Source: Melioribacter roseus (GTDB lineage Bacteria; Bacteroidota; Ignavibacteria; Ignavibacteriales; Melioribacteraceae). Taken from it: DNA of 5,938 nt. This document shows, in pieces, positions 1-5,118 of the stretch. The DNA lies in assembly GCA_020724325.1 (NCBI GenBank), contig DYHC01000080.1:2071-8008 (forward strand), in the 5' to 3' direction. A program made the translations under genes and the position numbers. Every line of letters starts with the position of its first letter. Positions within the stretch are counted from its first letter, which is position 1. The notes below the pieces were generated by a model. That model did not search any database, was not told the origin of the DNA, and saw nothing but the letters and a program-made list of their open reading frames with translations.

Positions 1-190
1 CAACTCGTTTCACTCGGTTCAGAATGACAGTACACTTTCTACATTGTCATTCTGAGGATCCCGACTTGTCGAGAAACGAAGAATCTACGGATAGATTCTT
101 CGCCTCACTTCGTTCGGTTTAGAATGGCAGGACACTTTCTACTCTGTCATTCTGAAGGAATACCGACGCAGTCGGTATGACTGAAGAATC
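1..190. repeat. Tandem array of hairpin repeats, 100-bp period
   Basis: Three units are visible. Unit 1 is cut by the window edge, leaving its right arm (about 1-29, ending TCAGAATGACA). Unit 2 is complete at 45-129. Unit 3 starts at 145 and keeps its left arm to 190. Bases 21-55 and 121-155 match at 31 of 35 positions, exactly 100 bp apart. Within unit 2, CGAAGAATCT (77-86) and AGATTCTTCG (93-102) form a perfect 10-bp stem around a 6-base loop, and the outer arms TGTCATTCTGA and TTTAGAATGGCA also pair imperfectly. The units are separated by similar 15-base spacers (30-44 and 130-144, 12 of 15 identical, core ACACTTTCTAC). From memory, TGTCATTCTGA...GAAGAATCT hairpins are common intergenic repeats in Ignavibacteria and Bacteroidota genomes. 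No protein is encoded here. The spacing is not that of a CRISPR array. Confidence 0.8.
160..178. repeat. Short perfect hairpin inside repeat unit 3
   Basis: ATACCGAC (160-167) pairs perfectly with GTCGGTAT (171-178) around the loop GCA. It lies between the conserved blocks TGTCATTCTGA (145-155) and GAAGAATC (183-190). In unit 2 the same place holds a different small palindrome, CCGAC-TT-GTCG (61-71), so the two neighbouring units differ at this site. No run of T follows, so it is unlikely to be a terminator. Confidence 0.7.
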
Positions 191-193
191 AAC

Positions 194-244
194 AACCTTG
201 AAGGTCATCAAGGTATCAAATAACAACGCTTGACCTTCAAGGTT
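194..244. repeat. Perfect 14-bp inverted repeat with 23-base loop
   Basis: AACCTTGAAGGTCA (194-207) is exactly reverse-complementary to TGACCTTCAAGGTT (231-244). The loop (208-230) is AT-rich. It begins four bases after the left arm of repeat unit 3, where the loop and right arm of that unit would be expected. GATTCTCA (252-259) just beyond it may be what remains of that right arm. No T tract follows on either strand, so an inserted palindromic element is more likely than a terminator. Confidence 0.75.
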
Positions 245-278
245 TAGGTTCGATTCTCACTGTCCATCAACGCCGGGG

Positions 279-330
279 TCGAAATGTTATTTCGAAGGAG
301 CGAAGCGACTGAGAAATGACAAGCGATATT
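279..330. repeat. Second intergenic repeat family (ATTTCGAAGGAGCGAAGCGA type)
   Basis: TCGAAAT (279-285) and ATTTCGA (289-295) form a perfect 7-bp hairpin with loop GTT. The text then continues AGGAGCGAAGCGACTGAGAA to a GAAATGACAAG end. From memory, sequences of the form GTCATTTCGA...GCGAAGCGA...GAGAAATC are a widespread hairpin repeat in Bacteroidota-type genomes. Only one copy is present here and its right half looks incomplete. The remaining bases up to 440 are AT-rich and presumably carry the leader and promoter of the DUF1579 gene, but I see no convincing promoter hexamers. Confidence 0.5.
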
Positions 331-440
331 TTTCAGTGATTTCCTATATAAAAGAATAATAATTTGATAAAGAATTTTTTTATTTTGTAGGCAGCCATTA
401 AACAAAACAAATTTAATAATTATTGCGAAAGGGAAGTAAA

Positions 441-1004
441 ATGAAAAAATTTTTTGCAGCATTAATGATTTTCTGCGGAATAAATCTATACGCGCAAGAT
501 CAGATTGAAGCAATGAAAAAATGGACCGAGTACATGACCCCTGGTCCGATGCATCAATTGATTGCAAAAATGGAAGGTAACTGGAAGACTGTTATGATCT
601 TTACCGATCCAGAATCGGGCAATGAAATGAAATCGGAGGGTAAAGCTTCTTTCCAATTAATTTTGGGCGGACGATATATGAAATCTTCTTATACCGGCGA
701 GATGATGGGTATGCCATTCGAAGGTTTTGGACTTGATGCTTATGACAATGGTAATAAACAGTTTGTAAGCATCTGGGCTGATAACATGGGGACTGGCATT
801 ATGGTTATGAAAGGGAAGCTTGATGAAAAATCCGGTGCATTAGTTTTTTCAGGAGAGGGATATGATCCTTCCATTGGAAAGAATATGAAATATCGATCGG
901 TTTCTAAATGGATTAATGATGACAAAACCACATTTGAAATGTACGGCGAAGTTAATGGTAAGGAAGAAAAGATGTTTACAATGGAGTATATGAGAGAAAA
1001 GTAA
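441..1004 (+). CDS. Secreted DUF1579-family protein
   Basis: A 187-residue protein beginning MKKFFAALMIF, with a signal peptide of about 19 residues ending near LYAQ, so it is exported. The mature part shows the conserved DUF1579 pattern: TPGPMHQ (33-39) followed by MEGNWK (44-49), LGGRY (75-79), MMGMPFEG (88-95), AYDN (100-103) and WADNMGTG (112-119). The family is a small beta-rich, lipocalin-like fold of unknown biochemical role, and the length is normal. ATG at 441 is preferred over the upstream in-frame TTG at 423 because the purine-rich GAAAGGG (427-433) sits seven bases before it and the signal peptide starts there. It is probably a single-gene unit, ending in the hairpin terminator at 1013. 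The family call is firm; the function is unknown. Confidence 0.88.
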   Translation: MKKFFAALMIFCGINLYAQDQIEAMKKWTEYMTPGPMHQLIAKMEGNWKTVMIFTDPESGNEMKSEGKASFQLILGGRYMKSSYTGEMMGMPFEGFGLDAYDNGNKQFVSIWADNMGTGIMVMKGKLDEKSGALVFSGEGYDPSIGKNMKYRSVSKWINDDKTTFEMYGEVNGKEEKMFTMEYMREK

Positions 1005-1012
1005 TTCGAATT

Positions 1013-1059
1013 GAGAACCCGAAATAATATTATTTTCGGGTTCTCTAATTTATTTTTTT
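1013..1059 (+). terminator. Intrinsic terminator of the DUF1579 gene
   Basis: GAGAACCCGAAA (1013-1024) pairs perfectly with TTTCGGGTTCTC (1034-1045) across a 9-base AT loop, giving a 12-bp stem. A T-rich tail follows with seven consecutive T at 1053-1059. It starts nine bases after the stop codon of the DUF1579 gene. Confidence 0.88.
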
Positions 1060-1301
1060 GCTTCAGACGTTTTATTTATTCACTGATGTTACTAACGCGT
1101 TCAAAAAAACCTTAGACGTGGAATATAAGGCGCGTCAGCTTGGGCTGAAAAGTTACAATACTACCGCGAAACATCATAAAGTATTTTATCACGTTCGCGG
1201 GAACTTGTCCTGATTTCCGGGAAATCGATCTATAAATTAAACTTGGTGTCTTGACGCCTTGGCGGCAAAAAATCACCGCATGTGTAACAGATGTTACTAA
1301 T
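1060..1301. repeat. Gene-free stretch with degraded repeat sequence
   Basis: I find no credible coding frame here. It contains an 11-bp direct repeat, GATGTTACTAA, at 1085-1095 and 1290-1300. It also holds an imperfect hairpin with CCGCGAA (1164-1170) against TTCGCGG (1194-1200), and a near-perfect palindrome GATTTCC-G-GGAAATC (1212-1226). The segment 1242-1265 (CTTGGTGTCTTGACGCCTTG and following bases) resembles a dispersed intergenic repeat I recall from many bacterial genomes. Together these suggest old, decayed mobile or repeat sequence rather than a regulatory leader. The assignment to a known family is from memory. Confidence 0.5.
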
Positions 1302-1421
1302 GGGCATCTCTAAAAACTATTTTTAGGTAAATAGAACGCTGATAAACACGGACTTGTCCGCCGTTCTATGGCGGATAAAACTGATTTCCGCAGATTGCAT
1401 TTGAGGTTTTTAGAGCTGCCC
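1302..1421. mobile_element. 120-bp MITE-like element with 16-bp TIRs and TAAT duplication
   Basis: The left end GGGCATCTCTAAAAAC (1302-1317) and the reverse complement of the right end, GGGCAGCTCTAAAAAC (1406-1421), match at 15 of 16 bases. TAAT lies directly outside both ends (1298-1301 and 1422-1425), as expected for a 4-bp target-site duplication. The interior has no open frame and is palindrome-rich: CTAAAAA/TTTTTAG (1310-1326), ATAGAACG/CGTTCTAT (1331-1338 and 1362-1369), CGGAC-TT-GTCCG (1349-1360) and TCCGCC/GGCGGA (1357-1362 and 1370-1375). This is the structure of a non-autonomous element moved in trans by a DDE transposase. I do not recognise the parent insertion-sequence family. The element lies upstream of rocD, about 127 bases from its start codon. 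Confidence 0.75.
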
Positions 1422-1505
1422 TAATATCTATTTTGCTTGTAAGCATAATACCGCTTGAATATATTGCAGATGCAAAAACATCATTAAAGCACTCTTAAAA
1501 AAATT

Positions 1506-1521
1506 ATTATTACCTAATAAT
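1506..1521. promoter_or_regulatory. AT palindrome upstream of rocD, possible operator
   Basis: ATTATTA-CC-TAATAAT is a perfect 7-bp palindrome with a two-base centre, ending 26 bases before the rocD start codon. Its position and shape suit a dimeric regulator site, or a hairpin in the leader. In DNA this rich in A and T such a palindrome may arise by chance, and I cannot name a regulator. I saw no clear -35/-10 pair between 1426 and 1547. Confidence 0.25.
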
Positions 1522-1547
1522 CTTTAGAATCAAAATTTGGAGAAAAT

Positions 1548-2765
1548 ATGCTTACTAAAGACTTCATTGAATTAGAAGAGAAATACGGCGCTCATAATTA
1601 TCATCCGCTTCCGGTTGTTTTAGCAAAAGGAGAAGGTGTTTTTCTTTGGGATGTTGAAGGAAAAAGATATTATGATTTTCTTTCGGCATATTCAGCAGTT
1701 AATCAGGGTCATTGTCATCCTAAAATTATTAATACGATGATTGAACAGGCAAAAACGTTAACACTTACCTCGCGCGCTTTTTATAATAATTGTTTGGGAC
1801 CATATGAAAAGTATATAACCGAATATTTCGGTTACGATAAAGTATTGCCAATGAATTCCGGCGCTGAAGCAGATGAAACCGCACTTAAACTTTGCAGACG
1901 CTGGGCATACGACAAAAAGGGAATTCCTGAAAACGAAGCTAAGATTATCGTTTGCCTTGGGAATTTCCACGGCAGAACTATTACTGTTATTTCAATGTCC
2001 AGCGATCCAGATTCTTACAGAGGGTTTGGCCCTTACACGCCTGGATTTATAAAAATTCCATATAATGATTTGAACGAACTTGAGAAAGCTCTTAAGGATT
2101 CCAATGTTGCCGGTTTTTTAGTTGAGCCAATCCAGGGTGAAGCCGGAGTTGTAGTACCTGATTCCGGATATCTTTCCACAGCTTATAAAATGTGCAAAGA
2201 AAAAAATGTTCTTTTCATTGCGGATGAAATTCAAACGGGATTATGCAGAACTGGAAAGCTGTTAGCGTGCGATCATGAAAAAGTTAGACCGGATATTGTA
2301 ATTCTTGGCAAGGCATTAAGCGGCGGAACAATGCCTATTAGCGCTGTACTTGCAGATGACGATATTATGCTTGTAATTAAACCGGGAGAACACGGCTCTA
2401 CTTTCGGCGGTAACCCGCTTGCTTCAAAAATTGCCGTAGCCGCTCTCGAAGTCCTTAAAGAAGAAAAACTTGATGAGAATGCAGAAAAACTTGGAAAACT
2501 TTTTAGAGAAGAAGTTGGCAAGATTAAATCTGATATGAATGAACTGGTGCGAGGTAAAGGTTTGCTGAATGCAATTGTAATTAAACCTAAGAATGGAAAA
2601 GAAGCTTGGGATGTTTGTCTTAAGATGAAAGAGAACGGATTGCTTGCAAAACCAACACATCAGCATATAATCCGTTTTGCACCTCCGCTGGTAATTAATG
2701 AAGCCCAAATTAAAGAAGCTGTCTCTATAATTGAAAAATCTATAAAGGAAATTGAGAACGTATAG
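1548..2765 (+). CDS. rocD: Ornithine aminotransferase (ornithine-oxo-acid transaminase)
   Basis: A 405-residue, PLP-dependent class III aminotransferase. It moves the delta-amino group of L-ornithine to 2-oxoglutarate, giving glutamate-5-semialdehyde and glutamate, and so links arginine/ornithine with proline and glutamate in the cytoplasm. The sequence follows known ornithine aminotransferases closely from HNYHPLPVV (16-24) through [13 protein letters not shown] (46-58), LTSRAFYNN (73-81), [13 protein letters not shown] (193-205), IADEIQTG (224-231), LGKALSGG (253-260), HGSTFGGNP (282-290), [10 protein letters not shown] (335-344) to RFAPPLVI (376-383). Expected key residues are present: Lys255 (Schiff base), Asp226 (pyridine nitrogen), Thr285, Arg143, Glu198, and Tyr18 at the position of human Tyr55. 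Length is normal for a bacterial enzyme. GGAG lies five bases before the ATG. No arginase, rocF-like or proline gene adjoins it, so it appears monocistronic. Confidence 0.97.
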   Translation: MLTKDFIELEEKYGAHNYHPLPVVLAKGEGVFLWDVEGKRYYDFLSAYSAVNQGHCHPKIINTMIEQAKTLTLTSRAFYNNCLGPYEKYITEYFGYDKVLPMNSGAEADETALKLCRRWAYDKKGIPENEAKIIVCLGNFHGRTITVISMSSDPDSYRGFGPYTPGFIKIPYNDLNELEKALKDSNVAGFLVEPIQGEAGVVVPDSGYLSTAYKMCKEKNVLFIADEIQTGLCRTGKLLACDHEKVRPDIVILGKALSGGTMPISAVLADDDIMLVIKPGEHGSTFGGNPLASKIAVAALEVLKEEKLDENAEKLGKLFREEVGKIKSDMNELVRGKGLLNAIVIKPKNGKEAWDVCLKMKENGLLAKPTHQHIIRFAPPLVINEAQIKEAVSIIEKSIKEIENV

Positions 2766-2777
2766 TTATTAAAAATA

Positions 2778-2816
2778 TTCCCCTTTCAATTGCGAAAGGG
2801 GAAGTAAAATTTTATT
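2778..2816. terminator. Bidirectional terminator between rocD and the repeat-protein gene
   Basis: TTCCCCTTTC (2778-2787) pairs perfectly with GAAAGGGGAA (2794-2803) around loop AATTGC, a 10-bp stem in the 52-base gap between convergent genes. On the + strand TTTTATT follows at 2810-2816 after a seven-base gap. On the - strand a run of five T follows almost at once (2775-2771). It therefore looks better for the leftward transcript and usable for rocD. Its right arm and flank (2789-2810) nearly duplicate the ribosome-binding region of the DUF1579 gene (422-442). Confidence 0.75.
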
Positions 2817-2817
2817 G

Positions 2818-3822
2818 TCAATCGAAATTAGCATTAATAAACGGCAGTACCTTTGCAATACCTTTATTGTTTTTTGCGATGTTAATTAATCCAATCTGAA
2901 CACCATGCAATTCCTCTGCAACATTAAATAATCCAATTACCAATCCCCGTTGTGAATTAGCTACTCTATTATAAACTGCAGCAGAAAATCCTCTAAAGTC
3001 ATCAACATCCATCCAGCCGCTTACATTAAATCCTCTGTAGTCCGGTGTTTCTCTTTTGTATCCTGCAACTGTTAATCCTTTTATTTCATTATTGCTTACA
3101 ACAGCTAATAGAGATGCACTAATTCCTAAAACACTTTCTTCTCCTACAACCGCTAACCCGCCAACATTAACTCCTCGCAGACTTTCCTTAGCAACAAGAG
3201 CAAGTCCGCCAAAATTTACTCCGGAGATTTTACCTTCTGAAACAGCAGCTAATCCGCCTAAGTTAAATCCTAATAAATTACTTTCTGCTACAACAGCAAG
3301 TCCGCCTATGTTAATTCCTAATTGATTGCCTTCAGATACAACGGCTAAACCGCCAATGTTTAACCCTCTAAGATTTTCTTTAGCAACTAGAGCAAGTCCG
3401 CCAATATTAATTCCATCAATACTGCCTTCAGAAATAGCAGCTAATCCGCCAATGTTAATTCCTTGTAATTTGTCCATCCCAATAACTGCAGCAACGCCAA
3501 TAGATATTCCTTTCAATTCATAAGCAAAGGGAGCTGTACCAAGTGAGATGCCGGTAATTTTTGAATTATGATTGCGTCCCGGTTTCCAGAATGTAATGTT
3601 AATTCCGTTAATTCTTTCAACACCGCAATCGGAAATGTTTATTCGCAATCCGTTCCATACGGCTGAATTTCCCAAACTAACGCCGGTGTTTCTGATACCA
3701 ATATCTAAACTCTTATGCGAGCATTCTGATTTTGTGGTGTCGTTATCATCAAAAAGGTCAACCTGAGCAAATAGAACAGGTGTTGAAATTAAAAGCAAAA
3801 CTGTTAGTAAGATTCTTTTCAT
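2818..3822 (-). CDS. Exported 16-residue-repeat surface protein (GINIGGLA repeats)
   Basis: A 334-residue protein with a clear signal peptide, MKRILLTVLLLISTPVLFAQ, cut near residue 20. Residues 119-246 are eight consecutive 16-residue repeats of the form L-x-G-[IVL]-N-[IVF]-G-G-L-A-x-V-x-E-x-x. Looser repeats flank them (89-118 and 247-320), and the C-terminus HGVQIGLINIAKNN...LPFINANFD is typical of this group. From memory it resembles the LA_2272-type surface repeat proteins of Bacteroidota and Leptospira; no biochemical role is established. The regular hydrophobic/glycine pattern suggests a stacked beta structure (solenoid or barrel-like) at the outer membrane. ATG at 3822 is supported by AGGGTG (3832-3827) four bases upstream. 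It lies 77 bases downstream of the 3900-4319 gene on the same strand, so it may share its transcript, and it ends at the terminator next to rocD. Confidence 0.85.
   Translation of the reverse strand: MKRILLTVLLLISTPVLFAQVDLFDDNDTTKSECSHKSLDIGIRNTGVSLGNSAVWNGLRINISDCGVERINGINITFWKPGRNHNSKITGISLGTAPFAYELKGISIGVAAVIGMDKLQGINIGGLAAISEGSIDGINIGGLALVAKENLRGLNIGGLAVVSEGNQLGINIGGLAVVAESNLLGFNLGGLAAVSEGKISGVNFGGLALVAKESLRGVNVGGLAVVGEESVLGISASLLAVVSNNEIKGLTVAGYKRETPDYRGFNVSGWMDVDDFRGFSAAVYNRVANSQRGLVIGLFNVAEELHGVQIGLINIAKNNKGIAKVLPFINANFD
3085..3468 (-). repeat. Eight 48-bp coding repeats, arranged as a doubled block of four
   Basis: These bases encode residues 119-246 of the surface protein: eight units of exactly 48 bp without a gap. 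Each contains a variant of TCCGCCAATGTTAATTCC on the + strand. The units differ in a pattern that repeats every fourth unit (192 bp): units 1 and 5 end AA[IV]SEG, units 2 and 6 ALVAKE, units 3 and 7 begin LRG, and units 4 and 8 are the least alike. The DNA of units 2 and 6 (around 3372 and 3180) is still very similar. This suggests that a four-unit block was duplicated. Confidence 0.85.
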
Positions 3823-3899
3823 AATTCACCCTGAAAAATAATTTACACGGAAATTTAGACCTTTAATGCAATATGAAAGTTACATCGAATGATTCTGAA

Positions 3900-4319
3900 T
3901 TATTTCTTTTTTAGAAAACCGTATTTCTTAAGATGTTTATATGCAAGGTAAGCTGTAGCTCCAAAAGAGACCGAGCCGAGGATCGTTTTAATAGTTCTCA
4001 TACTCTGCGAGCTTACATAGTTCTGGTAAAGCGGACTTAATATATTTACCGTATTGTTTTGATTAGCGGAAAGATAACTTGAAAGCGCATTAATTTGAAG
4101 ATTGGTTCTTATCCATAATGAGGCTGTATCGTTCATTAATGCAGAGAAGAAATGTAATTTGTCAGCGCTGATGAATTCTAAATCGTTCAATTGAAGATTA
4201 AGTACTTCGGCAGGAGGGTTCAGTTTAAAACCGCTTAGACTTTCTGACTGAGCTATAACATTTGCGAAAGAGAGTGCAAATAGAGATAATGTAAATATCT
4301 TCTTAATATTTGAATTCAT
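3900..4319 (-). CDS. Small exported or membrane-anchored protein of unknown function
   Basis: About 139 residues from MNSNIKKIFTLSLFALSFANVIAQ, which is a good signal peptide cut near residue 24. The rest is polar with no motif I recognise. The last 29 residues contain a hydrophobic stretch (about 112-129, TILGSVSFGATAYLAY) followed by a basic tail ending KKYGFLKKK, consistent with one C-terminal membrane helix with a positive cytoplasmic end. The start is uncertain: three consecutive in-frame ATG codons lie at 4325, 4322 and 4319, and a TTG further up at 4343. I chose the last ATG because it gives the most typical signal peptide. No ribosome-binding site is visible, and the gene overlaps the end of the upstream gene by 17-23 bases, so translation is probably coupled. 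No function can be assigned. Confidence 0.72.
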   Translation of the reverse strand: MNSNIKKIFTLSLFALSFANVIAQSESLSGFKLNPPAEVLNLQLNDLEFISADKLHFFSALMNDTASLWIRTNLQINALSSYLSANQNNTVNILSPLYQNYVSSQSMRTIKTILGSVSFGATAYLAYKHLKKYGFLKKK

Positions 4320-4830
4320 CATCATCTGTGTCGTTTTCATCAAACGTATTATTTTTATCTAACTCAATATCTTCATCGGGAATTTCTTCAGGTTCGTTAT
4401 CCATGTCAAAATCTAGATTCGCGCCCTCTTTATCAATTTCTTTTTTGGTGTCATAAACAGGTTCTTCGTGCTTAAAGAGAGGATCTCTTGCAGCATAGTT
4501 CTCGTCCATTTGATCCATTACGCGGCCCAAAATTTCTTCTGTAAGATCTGCCTTCATTTCCTTAATATCGGGCTTTTTGCTTTGTCCGGATTTTTCATTA
4601 CCTGTTTGTGTTTCCTTCCACATTTCTATAAGTGATTTTTTATCTACCTTTGTCAAAAATTTATCAATCTCTTTCTCAATTACTTTGATGTGCTTCTGGT
4701 CCCATTCGCCCTCATCGGTTAATTGACTTTTCATGAATTCCCAGAACGATCCAGTTTTCTTCCCTGGATAAGGAAGTTTTTTTAAGGTAGTAATAATCTC
4801 TGAAACCGTTTTTTTCACTGTGTATTGCAT
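4303..4830 (-). CDS. Conserved-looking hypothetical protein with acidic C-terminal tail
   Basis: A 175-residue protein beginning MQYTVKKTVSEIITTLKKLP. It lacks a signal peptide and membrane segments, so it should be cytoplasmic. Residues about 1-115 are charged and look helical, with SFWEFMKSQL and IEMWKETQ as the most distinctive parts. The last 43 residues carry 20 Asp/Glu and end DTDDDEFKY, probably a disordered acidic tail. I do not recognise the family. The ATG at 4830 is chosen over the upstream GTG at 4857 because AAGGAG (4842-4837) lies six bases before it; the ATG at 4836 directly abuts that site and is too close. It is first in a leftward unit and overlaps the next gene (3900-4319), so the two products may act together, perhaps with the acidic tail contacting a basic partner. 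That last idea is speculation. Confidence 0.78.
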   Translation of the reverse strand: MQYTVKKTVSEIITTLKKLPYPGKKTGSFWEFMKSQLTDEGEWDQKHIKVIEKEIDKFLTKVDKKSLIEMWKETQTGNEKSGQSKKPDIKEMKADLTEEILGRVMDQMDENYAARDPLFKHEEPVYDTKKEIDKEGANLDFDMDNEPEEIPDEDIELDKNNTFDENDTDDDEFKY

Positions 4831-4836
4831 TGGCAT

Positions 4837-4842
4837 CTCCTT
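4837..4842 (-). promoter_or_regulatory. Ribosome-binding site that sets the 4830 start
   Basis: AAGGAG on the minus strand, six bases before the ATG at 4830. It lies inside the longer reading frame that could begin at GTG 4857, so it argues for the shorter 175-residue protein. Confidence 0.75.
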
Positions 4843-4861
4843 ACAAGTAATATTCACGTAA

Positions 4862-4890
4862 ATAAATTAGTAAAAACCTTTGAAAGTCAA
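4862..4890 (-). promoter_or_regulatory. Possible promoter of the leftward gene unit
   Basis: TTGACT (4890-4885) on the minus strand matches a sigma-70 -35 box. About 15-17 bases further on lies AT-rich CTAATTTATT (4870-4861), a poor -10 region. The position, 20 to 60 bases before the start codon, is suitable, but no clean TATAAT is present. Confidence 0.25.
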
Positions 4891-5046
4891 TATAGATAAA
4901 ATTATGACGCGCTTTGAATAAGATTATTTAAGGAAATAAAAATTTTTTATTGCTATTTTCCAAGCAACCGTGAAACAATATACTGTAATTAAGCTGTTCT
5001 AATTCTAATTGAAAATTAATAAACCGGATTGGAAAAAGAAATAATT

Positions 5047-5118
5047 GCCCCCGTAGCTCAGTGGATAGAGCAGTGGCCTCCGGAGCCATGCGCACAGGTT
5101 CGACTCCTGTCGGGGGTA
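5047..5118 (+). tRNA. tRNA-Arg, anticodon CCG
   Basis: A 72-base cloverleaf. Acceptor GCCCCCG (5047-5053) pairs with CGGGGGT (5111-5117), D-stem GCTC/GAGC (5056-5071), anticodon stem GTGGC/GCCAT (5073-5077 and 5085-5089), loop CTCCGGA with anticodon CCG at 5080-5082, T-stem ACAGG/CCTGT with loop TTCGACT (5094-5110), and discriminator A. It reads CGG arginine codons. The first acceptor pair is G-U rather than G-C. CCA is not encoded (ACA follows), so it must be added after transcription. It stands alone, and no repeat of its 3' end that would suggest an integration site was seen nearby. Confidence 0.96.

Noticed and set aside
1..190. CRISPR array
   Set aside because: The units are long palindromes spaced 100 bp apart and the spacers are similar to each other. 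A CRISPR needs short near-identical repeats with unrelated spacers.
245..266. Possible tRNA remnant (AGGTTCGATTCTC resembles a T-arm)
   Set aside because: The bases flanking the TTCGATT loop do not pair as a T-stem, and no other tRNA part is nearby.
363..387. Bacteroidetes-type promoter (TTTG ... TAnnTTTG) upstream of the DUF1579 gene
   Set aside because: The TTTG is at 363-366, but the downstream TATTTTG (381-387) is one base short and the spacing is too small, so I do not call it.
244..567. Reverse-strand 107-residue frame
   Set aside because: It overlaps the DUF1579 signal-peptide region and repeat DNA, has low-complexity composition, and has no start signal.
3056..3523. Forward proline/threonine-rich frames opposite the surface-protein gene
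   Set aside because: They are periodic shadows of the 48-bp repeats on the other strand, which carries the signal peptide and the coherent repeat protein.
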